Positions 11,615 through 22,072 are shown, counted from the stretch's first letter. The stretch is DNA of 55,063 nt from Planctomycetota bacterium (GCA_003696625.1 RFGR01000051.1:1-55063); one strand, 5' to 3'. The notes: generated from the sequence alone by a model not told the origin. Numbers and translations are program-made.

Positions 11615-11648
11615 CGGGCCGAAGCCGGTTGCGCAGCGCCTCGGCCCG
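11615..11648. terminator. Possible bidirectional terminator between convergent genes
   Basis: An 8-bp perfect inverted repeat (cgggccga / tcggcccg) with an 18-base loop lies in the 63-base gap between the convergent antiporter and miaA genes. No U-tract follows on either side, so the call rests only on position and symmetry. Confidence 0.3.
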
Positions 11649-11666
11649 GGCCTCATGGCGGCCGGC

Positions 11667-12605
11667 CTATTCTCCGTTCCCGCCCGATCCGGGCCAGGGC
11701 CGCAGGGCGGCCGCCAGCCGCCGGGCCAGGTCCTCGGCCGATTCGGCGGGACCGGCCTCCACCCAGACCAGGTCGGGGAAGCTGCGCAGCCAGGTCGTCT
11801 GCCGCCGGACCAAGCGGCGGGTGAGGGCGATCGCCCGACGCCGGGCCTCCTCCAGGCTGCATCGGCCCTCGAGGTGGTCGAGGAGCTGGCGGTAGCCCAG
11901 GGCCATCCGAGCCGAGCGGGAGAAGCCAGGGCCGCGGCGGATCCGGTCCACCTCCTCCAGCAGGCCGGCGGCGAGCATGGCGTCGAACCGCTCCTCGATC
12001 CGTCGGTGGACCTCGGCCCGCGGCCGAACCAAGGCCACCGCCGGCTCGCCGATCCGGGACCGGCGCCGCCACTGCCGCTGCCAGGAGGAGAGCGGCCGAC
12101 CGGTGTGACGGAGGACCTCGATCCCGCGCAGCAGCCGCTTGTCGTCGTGCGGGTGCAGCCGCGCGTGCAGCACCGGGTCCCCCGCCGCCAGCTCCCGGCG
12201 CAGGGCCTCGCGGCCGCCGGCCGCGAGTTCCGCCTCGACCCGGCGGCGCAGCTCGGCCGGCACGCTCGGCCCGTCGAAGAGGCCGGCGACGGCGGCTTTG
12301 AAGTAGAGCCCGGTGCCGCCGACGTAGAGCACCGGCGCGCCGCGCCGTCGGACCTCGGCCTCGGCCGCCCGCGCCGCCGCCAGCCAGCGGCTGACCGAGA
12401 ACTCCTCGTCCGGGCCGACCAGGTCGATCAGGTGGTGGCGAACGCCGCCGCGCTCTTCCGGTCCCGGCTTGGCCGTCCCGATGTCCAGGCCCCGATAGAC
12501 CAACATCGAGTCCATGGACAGGATCTCGGCCCGGGTCCGACGGGCCAGGGCCACCGCCGCCGCGGTCTTGCCGGCCGCGGTCGGACCGAGCAGAAAGGCC
12601 CTCAT
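11667..12605 (-). CDS. miaA: tRNA dimethylallyltransferase
   Basis: Transfers a dimethylallyl group to A37 of tRNAs that read UNN codons, giving i6A. The 312-residue protein has the P-loop GPTAAGKT (7-14), the substrate loop DSMLVYRGLDIGTAKP, then HHLIDL, the VGGTGLYFKA segment and the DKLLRGIEVL-like DDKRLLRGIEVLRHTG. The C-terminal part has ALGYRQLLDHLEG and RRLVRRQTTWLR. The ATG at 12605 shares ATGA with the stop of the upstream peptidase; the longer track frame to 13316 is a shadow. It is the last gene of the ymfF-ymfH-miaA unit, whose members all concern translation factors or tRNA modification if the peptidase assignment is right. Confidence 0.96.
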   Translation of the reverse strand: MRAFLLGPTAAGKTAAAVALARRTRAEILSMDSMLVYRGLDIGTAKPGPEERGGVRHHLIDLVGPDEEFSVSRWLAAARAAEAEVRRRGAPVLYVGGTGLYFKAAVAGLFDGPSVPAELRRRVEAELAAGGREALRRELAAGDPVLHARLHPHDDKRLLRGIEVLRHTGRPLSSWQRQWRRRSRIGEPAVALVRPRAEVHRRIEERFDAMLAAGLLEEVDRIRRGPGFSRSARMALGYRQLLDHLEGRCSLEEARRRAIALTRRLVRRQTTWLRSFPDLVWVEAGPAESAEDLARRLAAALRPWPGSGGNGE

Positions 12606-13885
12606 TCGGCCGGCGGCCGCAGCACCGCCATCGCCTCCTGGCCGGGGTCGAAGAGCTCGGCCGCCCGCTCGCGCAGGGCCGCGACGTCGGCCCGCTCGAG
12701 CACGGCGAGCACTCCGAACGGTTCCTGATCGAGAAGCAGCGAGTGCAGGACCGAGCCGGCGACGGCGCCGGGCGCCTGCAGGCCGCTGACCAGAGAACCC
12801 CAGGCGGCGCGCCGCACCCGCTCCAGTTCGGCCTCGTCTGGGCCGCGGGCGACGAACCGGCGGATCGCGGTACGGAGGCCGTCGGCCCAGGCGTCCGGAT
12901 CCTCGCACTGGCCGCTGAGGACGGCGTAGCCGTAGTCCGTGTCGCAGCTGTAGCCGCAGGCGAAGGTCTCGTCGACCGTGCCGGCCTGGTAGAGTTCCTG
13001 ATGGAGTTCGCTCGAGTCGCCGAGCGCCAGTTCGAGCAGCAGCGAACTCAGCACCCGGCGCTCGAGCAGGGCCGCCCCCGGGCCGGTGCCGCCCCGTTCC
13101 CGCCAGGCCAGCCAGGCGTGGGGCCGGCTGACCGGGAATTCCTCCTCCAGCCGGGTCGCCGCCGGCCGCTCCGGCTCGGCCGGGTAGAGGCGCTCGACCG
13201 CCAGCTCCGGGCGCGGTTCGACCTGGTCGGCGACCCTGGCCAGAACCCGCTCGGCATCGAGGTCGCCGGCCACGACCAGGACCAGGTTGGCCGGTCGGTA
13301 GAACGAGTCGAAGCAAGCCTGAAGGTCGGCGGCGGTGGTCGCCCGCACCGAGGCGACCGTGCCGCCGGGCGGGATCCGGATCGGATGGGCGGCGTAGAGG
13401 GCGCGGTGGAGCAGGAACAGGCCGCGGTACTGCGGCAAGTCCTCGTACATCCGCACCTCCTGCTCGATGATCCCCTTCTCCTTCTCGACCCGCTCCTCGG
13501 TGATCAGCGGCCGTTGGACGAAGTCGAGCAGGACCTCGAGGGCCGCCTCGAAGCGGCCGGCGCTGACGAAGTAGTAGCTGGTCGAGCGGAAGCCGGTGCC
13601 GCCGTTGAAGTCGGCGCCGAGCCGACCGAAGCGGTCGAAGACCTTCTCCTCCCGGCCTTCGAACAGCTTGTGCTCGAGAAAGTGGGCGGCCCCGTCCGGG
13701 ACCTCGATCACCTCGCCGCCGGCCGGCCGGAAGCGGGTGTCGGTGCTCCCGAAGCGCAGCCCGAAGTAGCCGGCGGCGGTGGCGAAGCCGGGCCGCTCGA
13801 CCACCGCCAGACGCAGACCGGCGGCGCGGCCCAAGTGAAGGGTCTCGTCGAGCCGCTCAGAGCGGATCCGGCGCAGCCCGCTCAC
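12602..13885 (-). CDS. M16-family zinc peptidase, YmfH-like (EF-P modification type)
   Basis: Catalytic-type member of a two-subunit pitrilysin-family pair. The 427-residue protein carries the inverted zinc motif HFLEH (H68, E71, H72) in AAHFLEHKLFEG, and downstream glutamates in KEKGIIEQEVRMYED supply the likely third ligand. The architecture is close to Bacillus YmfH, which with YmfF is required for aminopentanol modification of elongation factor P; other M16 proteins process peptides. The GTG start at 13885 is fixed by a GTGA overlap with ymfF, and its stop overlaps miaA by ATGA. Zinc peptidase family is well supported; the EF-P role is inferred from pairing and similarity. Confidence 0.87.
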   Translation of the reverse strand: MSGLRRIRSERLDETLHLGRAAGLRLAVVERPGFATAAGYFGLRFGSTDTRFRPAGGEVIEVPDGAAHFLEHKLFEGREEKVFDRFGRLGADFNGGTGFRSTSYYFVSAGRFEAALEVLLDFVQRPLITEERVEKEKGIIEQEVRMYEDLPQYRGLFLLHRALYAAHPIRIPPGGTVASVRATTAADLQACFDSFYRPANLVLVVAGDLDAERVLARVADQVEPRPELAVERLYPAEPERPAATRLEEEFPVSRPHAWLAWRERGGTGPGAALLERRVLSSLLLELALGDSSELHQELYQAGTVDETFACGYSCDTDYGYAVLSGQCEDPDAWADGLRTAIRRFVARGPDEAELERVRRAAWGSLVSGLQAPGAVAGSVLHSLLLDQEPFGVLAVLERADVAALRERAAELFDPGQEAMAVLRPPAE

Positions 13886-15192
13886 GCCGCCTCCTCCCCG
13901 GCCGCCACCGGCGCCAATAGGTAGACGAGCGCGGGCTCCCACGCGGCCGCGGCCGCGGCGATCCGCTCCCGGGTCACCGCGGCGACGTCGCGCACCCGCT
14001 CGGACGGGGTCCGGCGGAAGCCGAGAAGCCGCTCCCGATCGTGGAAGCGGGCCAGGCCGGAGGGCGAATCGGCCAGGGAATCGAGCTGGTCCCGCAGACC
14101 GGCGCGGGCGGCGGCCTCCTCCTCCTCGCTCCAGTCGCCGGCCGCGACCACCGCGGCCTGGGCCAGGATCTCGTCCCGGACCTCGCGGTAGGAGGCGGCG
14201 TCGATGCCGGCCCCGACCGCCAGGATCCCCTTGCGGGCACGGAGCGAGGAGGAGATCCCGTAGCAGAGGGAGCGCTGTTCGCGGACGATCCGGAACAGCC
14301 GCCCCTGCGCGCCGCCGCCGAGGATGGCGTTGGCCAGGGTCAGAGCCTCGAAATCCTCCGGCGTCGCCGGCGGCGGGAACCGGAAGCCGAAGTGGAGCCG
14401 GGCCTGGTCGAGCGGCAGAGCCTCGCGGTCCTCCCGGAGTCGATCCGGGCGGTCGAGACGAACCGGCGGCAGCGGCGGCCGCACCGCGTCGGCGTGCGGG
14501 CCGCCGGCGCCGAACCAGTCGGCCAGGAAGGCGGCGACTTCCTCCGGATCGGCCGGGCCGACCAGGACGGCCGAGATCCGCGCCTGCTCGAGCAAGCCGT
14601 GGCGGGCGGCCTCGAGGTCCTCCTCCTTCAGGGCGGCGACCTCCTCCTCGCCCCCCCACAGCGGCCGCCCGAAGGGGTCGTCGCCGCAGAGGAGCTGAAG
14701 GAAACGCTGGCGGGAATAGGCGGCCCGGTCGTCGCTCAGGGACCGGATCCGCCGCAGGAGCTGGCGCCGTTCGCGCTCCAGGGTGGCGGCCGGAATCTGG
14801 CCGGCGGCGTCCCGGGCCGGTTCCTCGAGCAGTTCCCGGGCCAGCGCGCAGACTCCGGCCTGGACCGCGGCGCCGGCCGGCAGGAAGCGCTCCCCCACCC
14901 AGGAGACCGCCAAGGTGACCCGATGGCCGTCGGCCAGGCGGCGGCCGTCGAGCCCGACCGAGGCGCCGTAGAGGGACTCCTCCGCTCGGGTCAGGTGCAT
15001 CTGGCTGGGATGGCTCCGGGTGCCCTGTTCGAGGATCTGAGCGGCGAGCACCCGGGCCGGCGACCGACCGTCGGTGAACGGGGAGTCGAAGTGGACCTGG
15101 AGCAGGGCCCGTTTGAAGCGGGCGTCGGGCAGGACGAGGAGCTCCAGGCCGGGGGCCGGAAGGAGTCGGAGGGGCGGGCGATCGGCTCGCAT
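13882..15192 (-). CDS. M16-like peptidase partner, YmfF-like (non-catalytic)
   Basis: A 436-residue M16-fold protein without the HxxEH zinc motif: the matching N-terminal helix reads PARVLAAQILEQGT. Inactive partners are normal in two-chain M16 enzymes, where one subunit gives zinc and the other an R/Y pair; here FRIVREQRSLCYGISS supplies the typical R...Y motif. It opens the minus-strand operon and overlaps the catalytic subunit by GTGA. Upstream on the minus strand, TAGCAT (15211-15216) lies 18 bases before the ATG. The order partner-catalytic subunit matches the Bacillus ymfF-ymfH pair. No signal peptide, so cytoplasmic. Confidence 0.86.
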   Translation of the reverse strand: MRADRPPLRLLPAPGLELLVLPDARFKRALLQVHFDSPFTDGRSPARVLAAQILEQGTRSHPSQMHLTRAEESLYGASVGLDGRRLADGHRVTLAVSWVGERFLPAGAAVQAGVCALARELLEEPARDAAGQIPAATLERERRQLLRRIRSLSDDRAAYSRQRFLQLLCGDDPFGRPLWGGEEEVAALKEEDLEAARHGLLEQARISAVLVGPADPEEVAAFLADWFGAGGPHADAVRPPLPPVRLDRPDRLREDREALPLDQARLHFGFRFPPPATPEDFEALTLANAILGGGAQGRLFRIVREQRSLCYGISSSLRARKGILAVGAGIDAASYREVRDEILAQAAVVAAGDWSEEEEAAARAGLRDQLDSLADSPSGLARFHDRERLLGFRRTPSERVRDVAAVTRERIAAAAAAWEPALVYLLAPVAAGEEAA

Positions 15193-15239
15193 CGGGACCA
15201 GGAACCGCTCATGCTAGCGGGCGAGGGCGCCGGGACCTC

Positions 15240-15245
15240 TAGAAT
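15240..15245 (+). promoter_or_regulatory. -10-like element 8 nt before the glycosyltransferase operon
   Basis: TAGAAT ends eight bases before the ATG at 15254, with no ribosome binding site in between. This suggests a leaderless or nearly leaderless operon transcript. The divergent ymfF candidate -10 (TAGCAT, minus) lies 24 bases away. Confidence 0.5.
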
Positions 15246-15253
15246 CGCCGTCG

Positions 15254-16456
15254 ATGCTGGCCTGGATCCTCCACCCGCACGACCCTTGCGTCGATTACGC
15301 CTCCGGGGTCGGGACGATGATCAACACCTTCATCGCCCACGCCCCGGCGGACCTCGAGGTCCGCTTGGCCGGGATCACGGTCGAGCCCGAGCGGCGGCCG
15401 GTCGGACGCTGGTCCGAGGTCGAGGTCGGCGGCCGCCGGATCCGTCAGCTGCCCCTCCTGGCCGCCCATCCCTCGATCCGCTCCCGGATCCCGGTCAGCC
15501 TCCGTTACACCCTCCGCCTGCGCCGCTTCCTCCGTCGCACCGATCTCGAGGGAGGCAGCCTGCTCTTCCACCGCCTGGAACCGGCCTGGCCGGCCTTGCG
15601 CCGGCCCGAGCAGAAGCTGATGTTCCTCCACTACCACCCGGAGGACCAGATCCTCGGCTCCGGCACCGAGGTGACCTGGCGCCGCTTCCCGGGCCTCTAC
15701 TTCCGGCTCGAACGTCGGATCCTGCCCCGGGTCGACCGCCTCTGGAGCGAACGCTCCGACGCGATCGAGTGGTGGCTGCAGCGCCATCCCGCCCTGGCCG
15801 GCAAGGCCGAGTTCCTGCCGACCTGGGCCGACGACACCGTCTTCCACCCGCTGCCGGAGGAGGAGCGCGCCGAACTCCGCCGGCGCCTCTGCACCGCCGC
15901 CGGCCTGGATCCGGCCCTGCCGCTGGCTTTCTTCGCCGGCCGCTTCGAGGCCCAGAAGGACCCGATGTTGCTGCTCCGGGCCTGGCGGGCGCTGCCGGCG
16001 TCGGCGGCCCGGGCCCAACTCGTCCTGGCCGGCGAGGGCAGCTTCGGCGACGAGATGCGTGCCTTCGTCGCCGCCGAGGGCCTGGCCGACCGGGTCCACT
16101 TCGCCGGCGCCCTCGGCCAGCGGGAGGTCGCCCGCTGGCTGAACGCGGCCGATGCCTTCGTGATGTCGAGCGCCTTCGAAGGCATGCCGCTGGCGATGAT
16201 CGAGGCCCTGGCCTGCGGGACGCCGGTCGCCTCGACCCGGATCGGCGAGGCGCCGCGGCTGGTCCGGCGGCCGGAGCAGGGCCGGCTGGTGGCCGAGCGC
16301 GATCCAGCCGCCCTGGCCGGCGCGATCGCCGAGGTCCTGGCCGCGCCCCGGGACCGGGCCGCTTGCCTCGAGGCGGCCCGGCCGTTCACTCCCCGGGCGG
16401 TGCTCGAGCCGGTCTATCGAGCCATCCGCGAGCGGGCGGCAGGAGCCGACCGGTGA
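15254..16456 (+). CDS. Glycosyltransferase family 4 (GT-B fold)
   Basis: A 400-residue retaining-type sugar transferase. The C-terminal donor domain has AFFAGRFEAQKDPMLLLRAW, LVLAGEGSFGDEM, VHFAGALGQREVARWLNAAD and the nucleotide-sugar motif FEGMPLAMIEALACGTPV, with the two E residues of EX7E. The N-terminal acceptor domain contains LHPHDP, a possible VGTMINTFI glycine loop and HYHPEDQ. No membrane segment. It leads a four-gene operon joined by 4-base overlaps with PssD/PssE-like genes, which implies assembly of an exopolysaccharide or lipid-linked oligosaccharide on the cytoplasmic face of the membrane. Sugar specificity unknown. Confidence 0.9.
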   Translation: MLAWILHPHDPCVDYASGVGTMINTFIAHAPADLEVRLAGITVEPERRPVGRWSEVEVGGRRIRQLPLLAAHPSIRSRIPVSLRYTLRLRRFLRRTDLEGGSLLFHRLEPAWPALRRPEQKLMFLHYHPEDQILGSGTEVTWRRFPGLYFRLERRILPRVDRLWSERSDAIEWWLQRHPALAGKAEFLPTWADDTVFHPLPEEERAELRRRLCTAAGLDPALPLAFFAGRFEAQKDPMLLLRAWRALPASAARAQLVLAGEGSFGDEMRAFVAAEGLADRVHFAGALGQREVARWLNAADAFVMSSAFEGMPLAMIEALACGTPVASTRIGEAPRLVRRPEQGRLVAERDPAALAGAIAEVLAAPRDRAACLEAARPFTPRAVLEPVYRAIRERAAGADR

Positions 16457-16902
16457 AGCTGGCCCTCGTCACCTCGACCGGTGGCCACCTGCTCGAGATG
16501 GTCAACCTGCGGCCGGCCTGGGAGAAGCACGAACGCTTCTGGGTCACCTTCCCGCTCGAGGACGCCCGGACCCTGCTCCAGGACGAGCGCGTGATCTGGG
16601 CCCACCACCCGACCAACCGCAGCATCAAGAACCTGATCCGCAACCTCTTCCTGGCCTGGCGGGTGCTGCGGCGGGAGCGGCCGGACGTCGTGATCTCGAC
16701 CGGGGCCGGAGTGGCGGTGCCGTTCCTCTGGATCGGCAAACTGCTCGGGATGAAGACGGTCTATCTCGAGTGCATCACCCGGATCCAAAGCATCTCCCTG
16801 GCCGGCCGCCTGATCCTGCCGGTGGTCGACAAGTTCTACGGCCAGTGGGAGGAGATCGCCGCCCTGCATCCCAAGATCGACTACGAGGGCCGGAACGTAT
16901 GA
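16453..16902 (+). CDS. PssD/Alg14-like glycosyltransferase membrane subunit
   Basis: A 149-residue protein matching the PssD/Cps14F/EpsF family, the bacterial counterpart of Alg14. It starts with LALVTSTGGHLLEMVNLRPA (GGH loop) and has RPDVVISTGAGVAVPFLWIG and TVYLECITRIQSISLAGRL. Alg14-type proteins anchor the catalytic Alg13-type partner to the membrane and help to bind the lipid acceptor; the partner is the next gene. The GTG start overlaps the family 4 stop as GTGA, and the end overlaps the next gene as ATGA, so both ends are certain. Confidence 0.9.
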   Translation: MKLALVTSTGGHLLEMVNLRPAWEKHERFWVTFPLEDARTLLQDERVIWAHHPTNRSIKNLIRNLFLAWRVLRRERPDVVISTGAGVAVPFLWIGKLLGMKTVYLECITRIQSISLAGRLILPVVDKFYGQWEEIAALHPKIDYEGRNV

Positions 16903-17396
16903 TCTTCGTCACCCTCGGGACCGAGCGGTTCCCCTTCCAGCGCCTGGTCGACGCCGCCGACCGGGTCGCCGAGGCTCGGCCGGACGAGGAGGTCTTCGTC
17001 CAGATCGGCAACCACCCCGAGCCGCCGCGCTTGGCCCGCTGGCAGCGGTGGCTGGCCTACGCCGATTTCGCCGCTCGGATCCGCGAGGCCCGGGTGGTCG
17101 TCACCCACGCCGGCGCCGGCTCGCTGCTGTCCTGCGCCTGGATCGGCAAGGTCGCCGTCACCGCTCCCCGCCTGCATCGCTTCGGCGAGCACGTCGACGA
17201 CCACCAGACCGAACTGGCGGCCCGGATGGCCGAACTCGGCCACGCCCTGATCGGGGAGACGCCGGAGGAATTGGCCCGGCTGGTCCTCGACTACGACGTA
17301 GAGGTGGAGAGGCTGCGGGGCCGCGGCGTCTCCCGCCCGACCCTGCCGGCCGCCCTCGACGCCTGGCTCAGCCGCCTCGAAGCCGACTCGCGATGA
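16899..17396 (+). CDS. PssE/Alg13-like glycosyltransferase catalytic subunit
   Basis: A 165-residue GT28 C-terminal-domain protein (PssE/EpsE/Alg13 type) that binds the nucleotide sugar and acts with the PssD-like protein before it. Visible motifs are MIFVTLGTERFPFQRLV, VFVQIGN and the donor-binding VVVTHAGAGSLLSC, then GEHVDDHQTELA (the H-x-D-x-H-Q-like donor loop). Length is typical for the single-domain subunit. The start shares ATGA with the previous gene, and the stop shares ATGA with the following secreted protein. The pair usually adds the second sugar to a membrane-bound repeat unit. Confidence 0.91.
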   Translation: MIFVTLGTERFPFQRLVDAADRVAEARPDEEVFVQIGNHPEPPRLARWQRWLAYADFAARIREARVVVTHAGAGSLLSCAWIGKVAVTAPRLHRFGEHVDDHQTELAARMAELGHALIGETPEELARLVLDYDVEVERLRGRGVSRPTLPAALDAWLSRLEADSR

Positions 17397-18277
17397 TCCT
17401 CGCCGCCGCCGCCCTCGCCCTCGCCGCCCAGCTCCCGCCCGCCGAGGAGATCCTGGCCCGGGCGGTCTCGGCCCAGGTCACCGACGACGCCGACCACCGG
17501 GTCGAGTTCTTCCGGCTGGCCTTGAACCTGCGTGAGCGTGGCGAGACCCCGCGCGAGGTGGACGTCAGCGTGGCCTACGACGGCCGCCGCGGCGGCCGGG
17601 TCCACCTCGTCCTCGACGACTCCGCCCGCGGCGGCGTCCGGGTCGAGAAGGGCTTCGACGGCCCCCACTACTGGGCCCGCGAGCAGGACGGCGAGCCGAT
17701 CGAACTCGTCGGCCGCGACTTCGCCCAGGATCGCGAGGCGATCGACGAAACCCTCGACCTCTGCGAACAACTGCTCGTCTTGTTCGATCTCGAGCGGCTG
17801 CGGGCCCGGGTCAAGGACCTGAGCGCCGAGGAAGGCACCCTCACCCGCCGCGGGGTCGAGGTGCCGCACTGGATCCTGCGCGGCCGGGTGCTGCTCGCCG
17901 ACCGGCCGCGCCGCTTCGCCCTCTGGGTGGACCCGGTCACCGGCCTTCCCTCCCGCCTCGCCCTGAGTCTGCCCCCGACCGAGGCCCCGGCCGCCGGCGA
18001 CGAGGAACCGCCTCCGACGCCGCCGGAGGGAACGGACGGTGCCTGGCAGGAGTTCGACCTCTCCGCCTACCACGACTTCCCCTTCCTCGGCACCGAAGAG
18101 CCCCAGGGCCGCCTGCTGCCGCGGCTGGTCCGGGAGTACCGGCGCGATCCCGACGGGCGCCGGAGCGAGGTCCGGATCCTCGAGCTGCACGAGGTCCAGT
18201 GGCGGCTGCCGCCGCGCCTTCGAAGCTTCTCCGCCGGACCCGGCCGCGGCGGCGAGGACCCGGCCGCCGGCGGCTGA
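17393..18277 (+). CDS. Exported protein of unknown function, possibly LolA/MucB-like
   Basis: A 294-residue protein starting with a signal peptide-like ILAAAALALAAQLPPAEE. The body is rich in beta-strand patterns: VEFFRLALNLRERGETP, VDVSVAYDGRRGGRVHLVLDD, HWILRGRVLLADRPRRFALWVDPVTGLPSRL. The repeated strand layout and the phrase WVDPVTGLPSRL resemble outer-membrane lipoprotein-sorting or sigma-E regulator folds (LolA/LolB/MucB), where such sentences recur. I cannot place it firmly. Its ATG shares ATGA with the Alg13-like gene, so it is co-translated with polysaccharide enzymes. It ends 11 bases before the convergent mutL stop. Confidence 0.7.
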   Translation: MILAAAALALAAQLPPAEEILARAVSAQVTDDADHRVEFFRLALNLRERGETPREVDVSVAYDGRRGGRVHLVLDDSARGGVRVEKGFDGPHYWAREQDGEPIELVGRDFAQDREAIDETLDLCEQLLVLFDLERLRARVKDLSAEEGTLTRRGVEVPHWILRGRVLLADRPRRFALWVDPVTGLPSRLALSLPPTEAPAAGDEEPPPTPPEGTDGAWQEFDLSAYHDFPFLGTEEPQGRLLPRLVREYRRDPDGRRSEVRILELHEVQWRLPPRLRSFSAGPGRGGEDPAAGG

Positions 18278-18288
18278 AGCGCACCGCC

Positions 18289-20045
<1,757 letters not shown>

Positions 20046-20049
<4 letters not shown>

Positions 20050-21197
20050 CGCCGCCGGCCTCCCTGGTGGGCGTGGAGGACGAGTTCCTCCAGGGTGTGC
20101 AGGGAGACCGGCAGGCCCTCCACCTTGAGGCGCCGCTCGGCCCGACGGATCCCGCCCAGGACCCGATCGAGGCGGTCCCGGTCGCAACTCCGCAGCCGCT
20201 CCTCCATCCGGCGGGCGATCGGTCCACCGGCGGCCAGGCCCGCCTCCTTCAAGGCCGCCGGCAGGTCGGCGCCGCGGTCGAGCGCCGCGCGGACGGCGGC
20301 GGTCCGCCGTCGCTCGCCGGCCAGGATCGAAATCAGCAAGGAGAAGGCCTCCTGCGGCCCGAGCCGCTTGCCGCTCCAGCTCTGCAGACCGCGGTCGCGG
20401 ATCCGGGTGAGCAGCTGCAAGGCGGCGCGGCCGTCGCCGGCCAGGACGGCCGAGGCGAAGGCGAAGGCGTTGCCTTCGGCACTGTGGGCGACCACCCGCC
20501 GGACCTCCTCCTCGGCGATCGCCTGGTCGCCGAGCAGGGCGAAGTGGTCGAGGGCCTGGATCAGGTCGGCCGGGCGCGAACCGGCCACCTCGACCAGGGC
20601 CCCGGCCGCCCCCGGCTGGAGGGTCAGGCCCCGGGCCCGAGCCTCGGCCGCGGCGAACCCGGCCGCCTCGGAAGCGTCCGGATCGTGCGGCCGCCAGGGC
20701 GGCGGATCGCCGTAGAGGCGGCGGAAGCGGACCACCTCGGCCGAGTCGCCGGCGGCGGCCAGGGCGCCGACCACCGCCTCTGAACCGCGACCGCCGAGCT
20801 GGATCGCCATCCAGTCCGGACCGCCCGGATCGGCTGCGGCCTGGACCAGCGCCGGCACGAGGCGCGGGCGCCGGGAGAGGAGGCGCCCCGCCCGGGCCAG
20901 GATCAGCGCGCGACGGCCGGAGGAGAAGAGCGAGGCGGTCTGGAGGAAGGCCTCCAGGGCGTCGATCGACGGTTCGTCGCCGCCGCCGTCGAGGTCGAGC
21001 AGGTCGAAATCGGGCTCCGCCCGGGCCGCCTCGCGGGCCGCACGCAGGACTCGCTCGCCGAACCAAGGTTCGTCCTCGCCGCGGGTCGGCGGCGCCAGCA
21101 CGAGCAGCCTCGGCAGCCGCCCGGCGGCGGCCCGTTCGACCAGCTCCCGACAGACCGTGCCCGGGTCGGACGCTTTCCGGCGGCGGGCGGCGCTCAT
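20046..21197 (-). CDS. holA: DNA polymerase III delta subunit
   Basis: Clamp-loader subunit that opens the beta sliding clamp. The 383-residue protein has the HolA layout: an N-terminal domain (PRLLVLAPPTRGEDEPWFGERVL), the middle FDLLDLDGGG...LFSSGRRALILARAGRLL pattern around residues 65-110, and a helical C-terminal domain (RLGPQEAFSLLISILAGERRR...). The usual YLIYGxE opening is replaced by LLVLAPPTRGED, so the ATPase-like fold is degenerate, as in all delta subunits. The ATG shares ATGA with the ubiA stop and the TGA shares ATGA with mutL. Confidence 0.83.
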
Positions 21198-22072
21198 CCC
21201 GCCAGCTTAGGGCCGCCGAGGTGGATGCCGGCCAGGACCCCGGTGAAGAAGGCGGGGCCGACCCAGGCGTTGATCCGGAAGAAGGCCAGCGGCACCCGGT
21301 CGATCCGGCCGCCGCGCAGGACGAGGTGTTCGGCCGCCAGCAGCAGCGCCACCAGGAGCAGGCCGGCCGCGTAGCCCGGGCCGAGCCCGGCCAGGACGCC
21401 GGCCCGGATCCAGAGCGCCACGGCAAGCAGATGGAGGCCGGCGGCGAGCCGCCGCGATCGGCGCTGACCGAACCGGGCCGGGATGGAATGCAGGCCCTCG
21501 CGGCGGTCGTGGTCGATGTCCTGGATCGCGTAGAGCAGATCGAAGCCGGCTACCCAGGCCACCACCCCGGCGCCGATCCAGAGCGGCACGGGCCAGCCGG
21601 GGCGAAACGCCTTGGCGACCGCCAGCCAAGCGCCGCAGGGGGCGCAGGCCAGGGCCAGACCGAGCCCGAAGTGGCAGAGCAGGGTGAAGCGCTTGAGCAG
21701 CGAGTAGCCGAGCAGCAGCGCCAGCACCGGCAGCGACAGCCAGCCGCAGATCGGCGCCAACCAGAACGAGGTGACGACGAACAGGAGCGAGCAAACGAGG
21801 GTGAAGCCGGAAGTCCAGCCGACCTCGAGACTGCCGGTGACGAGTTCGCGGTCGGCGGTGCGCGGATTGCTGGCGTCGAAGCGGCGATCGGCCAGGCGGT
21901 TGAAGGCCATCGCGGCCGAGCGGCCGGCCACCGCGGCGACGGCGGTCCCGGCCAGGTCGCGGATCGGCGGCAGGCCGCCGGCGGCGAGCCAGGCCCCGGC
22001 CAGCGCGAACGGCAGCGCGAAGACGCTGTGCTCGAAGCGGATCATCCGCAGCACCCGGGCCAGGCGGCTCAT
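21194..22072 (-). CDS. UbiA-family polyprenyltransferase (MqnP-like)
   Basis: Membrane prenyltransferase of 292 residues with about eight hydrophobic segments. The first Asp-rich motif lies in NRLADRRFDASNPRT and the second in LLYAIQDIDHDRREGLHSIP, the signature of UbiA and MqnP. In organisms with the futalosine route, MqnP prenylates 1,4-dihydroxy-6-naphthoate. With ubiX and ubiE homologues in the same operon, no ubiquinone-specific gene nearby, and a polyprenyl diphosphate synthase at 45512, a menaquinone role is the best reading, but 4-hydroxybenzoate specificity cannot be excluded. Both ends are ATGA overlaps. The long track frame to 23251 is a shadow. Confidence 0.88.
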   Translation of the reverse strand: MSRLARVLRMIRFEHSVFALPFALAGAWLAAGGLPPIRDLAGTAVAAVAGRSAAMAFNRLADRRFDASNPRTADRELVTGSLEVGWTSGFTLVCSLLFVVTSFWLAPICGWLSLPVLALLLGYSLLKRFTLLCHFGLGLALACAPCGAWLAVAKAFRPGWPVPLWIGAGVVAWVAGFDLLYAIQDIDHDRREGLHSIPARFGQRRSRRLAAGLHLLAVALWIRAGVLAGLGPGYAAGLLLVALLLAAEHLVLRGGRIDRVPLAFFRINAWVGPAFFTGVLAGIHLGGPKLAG

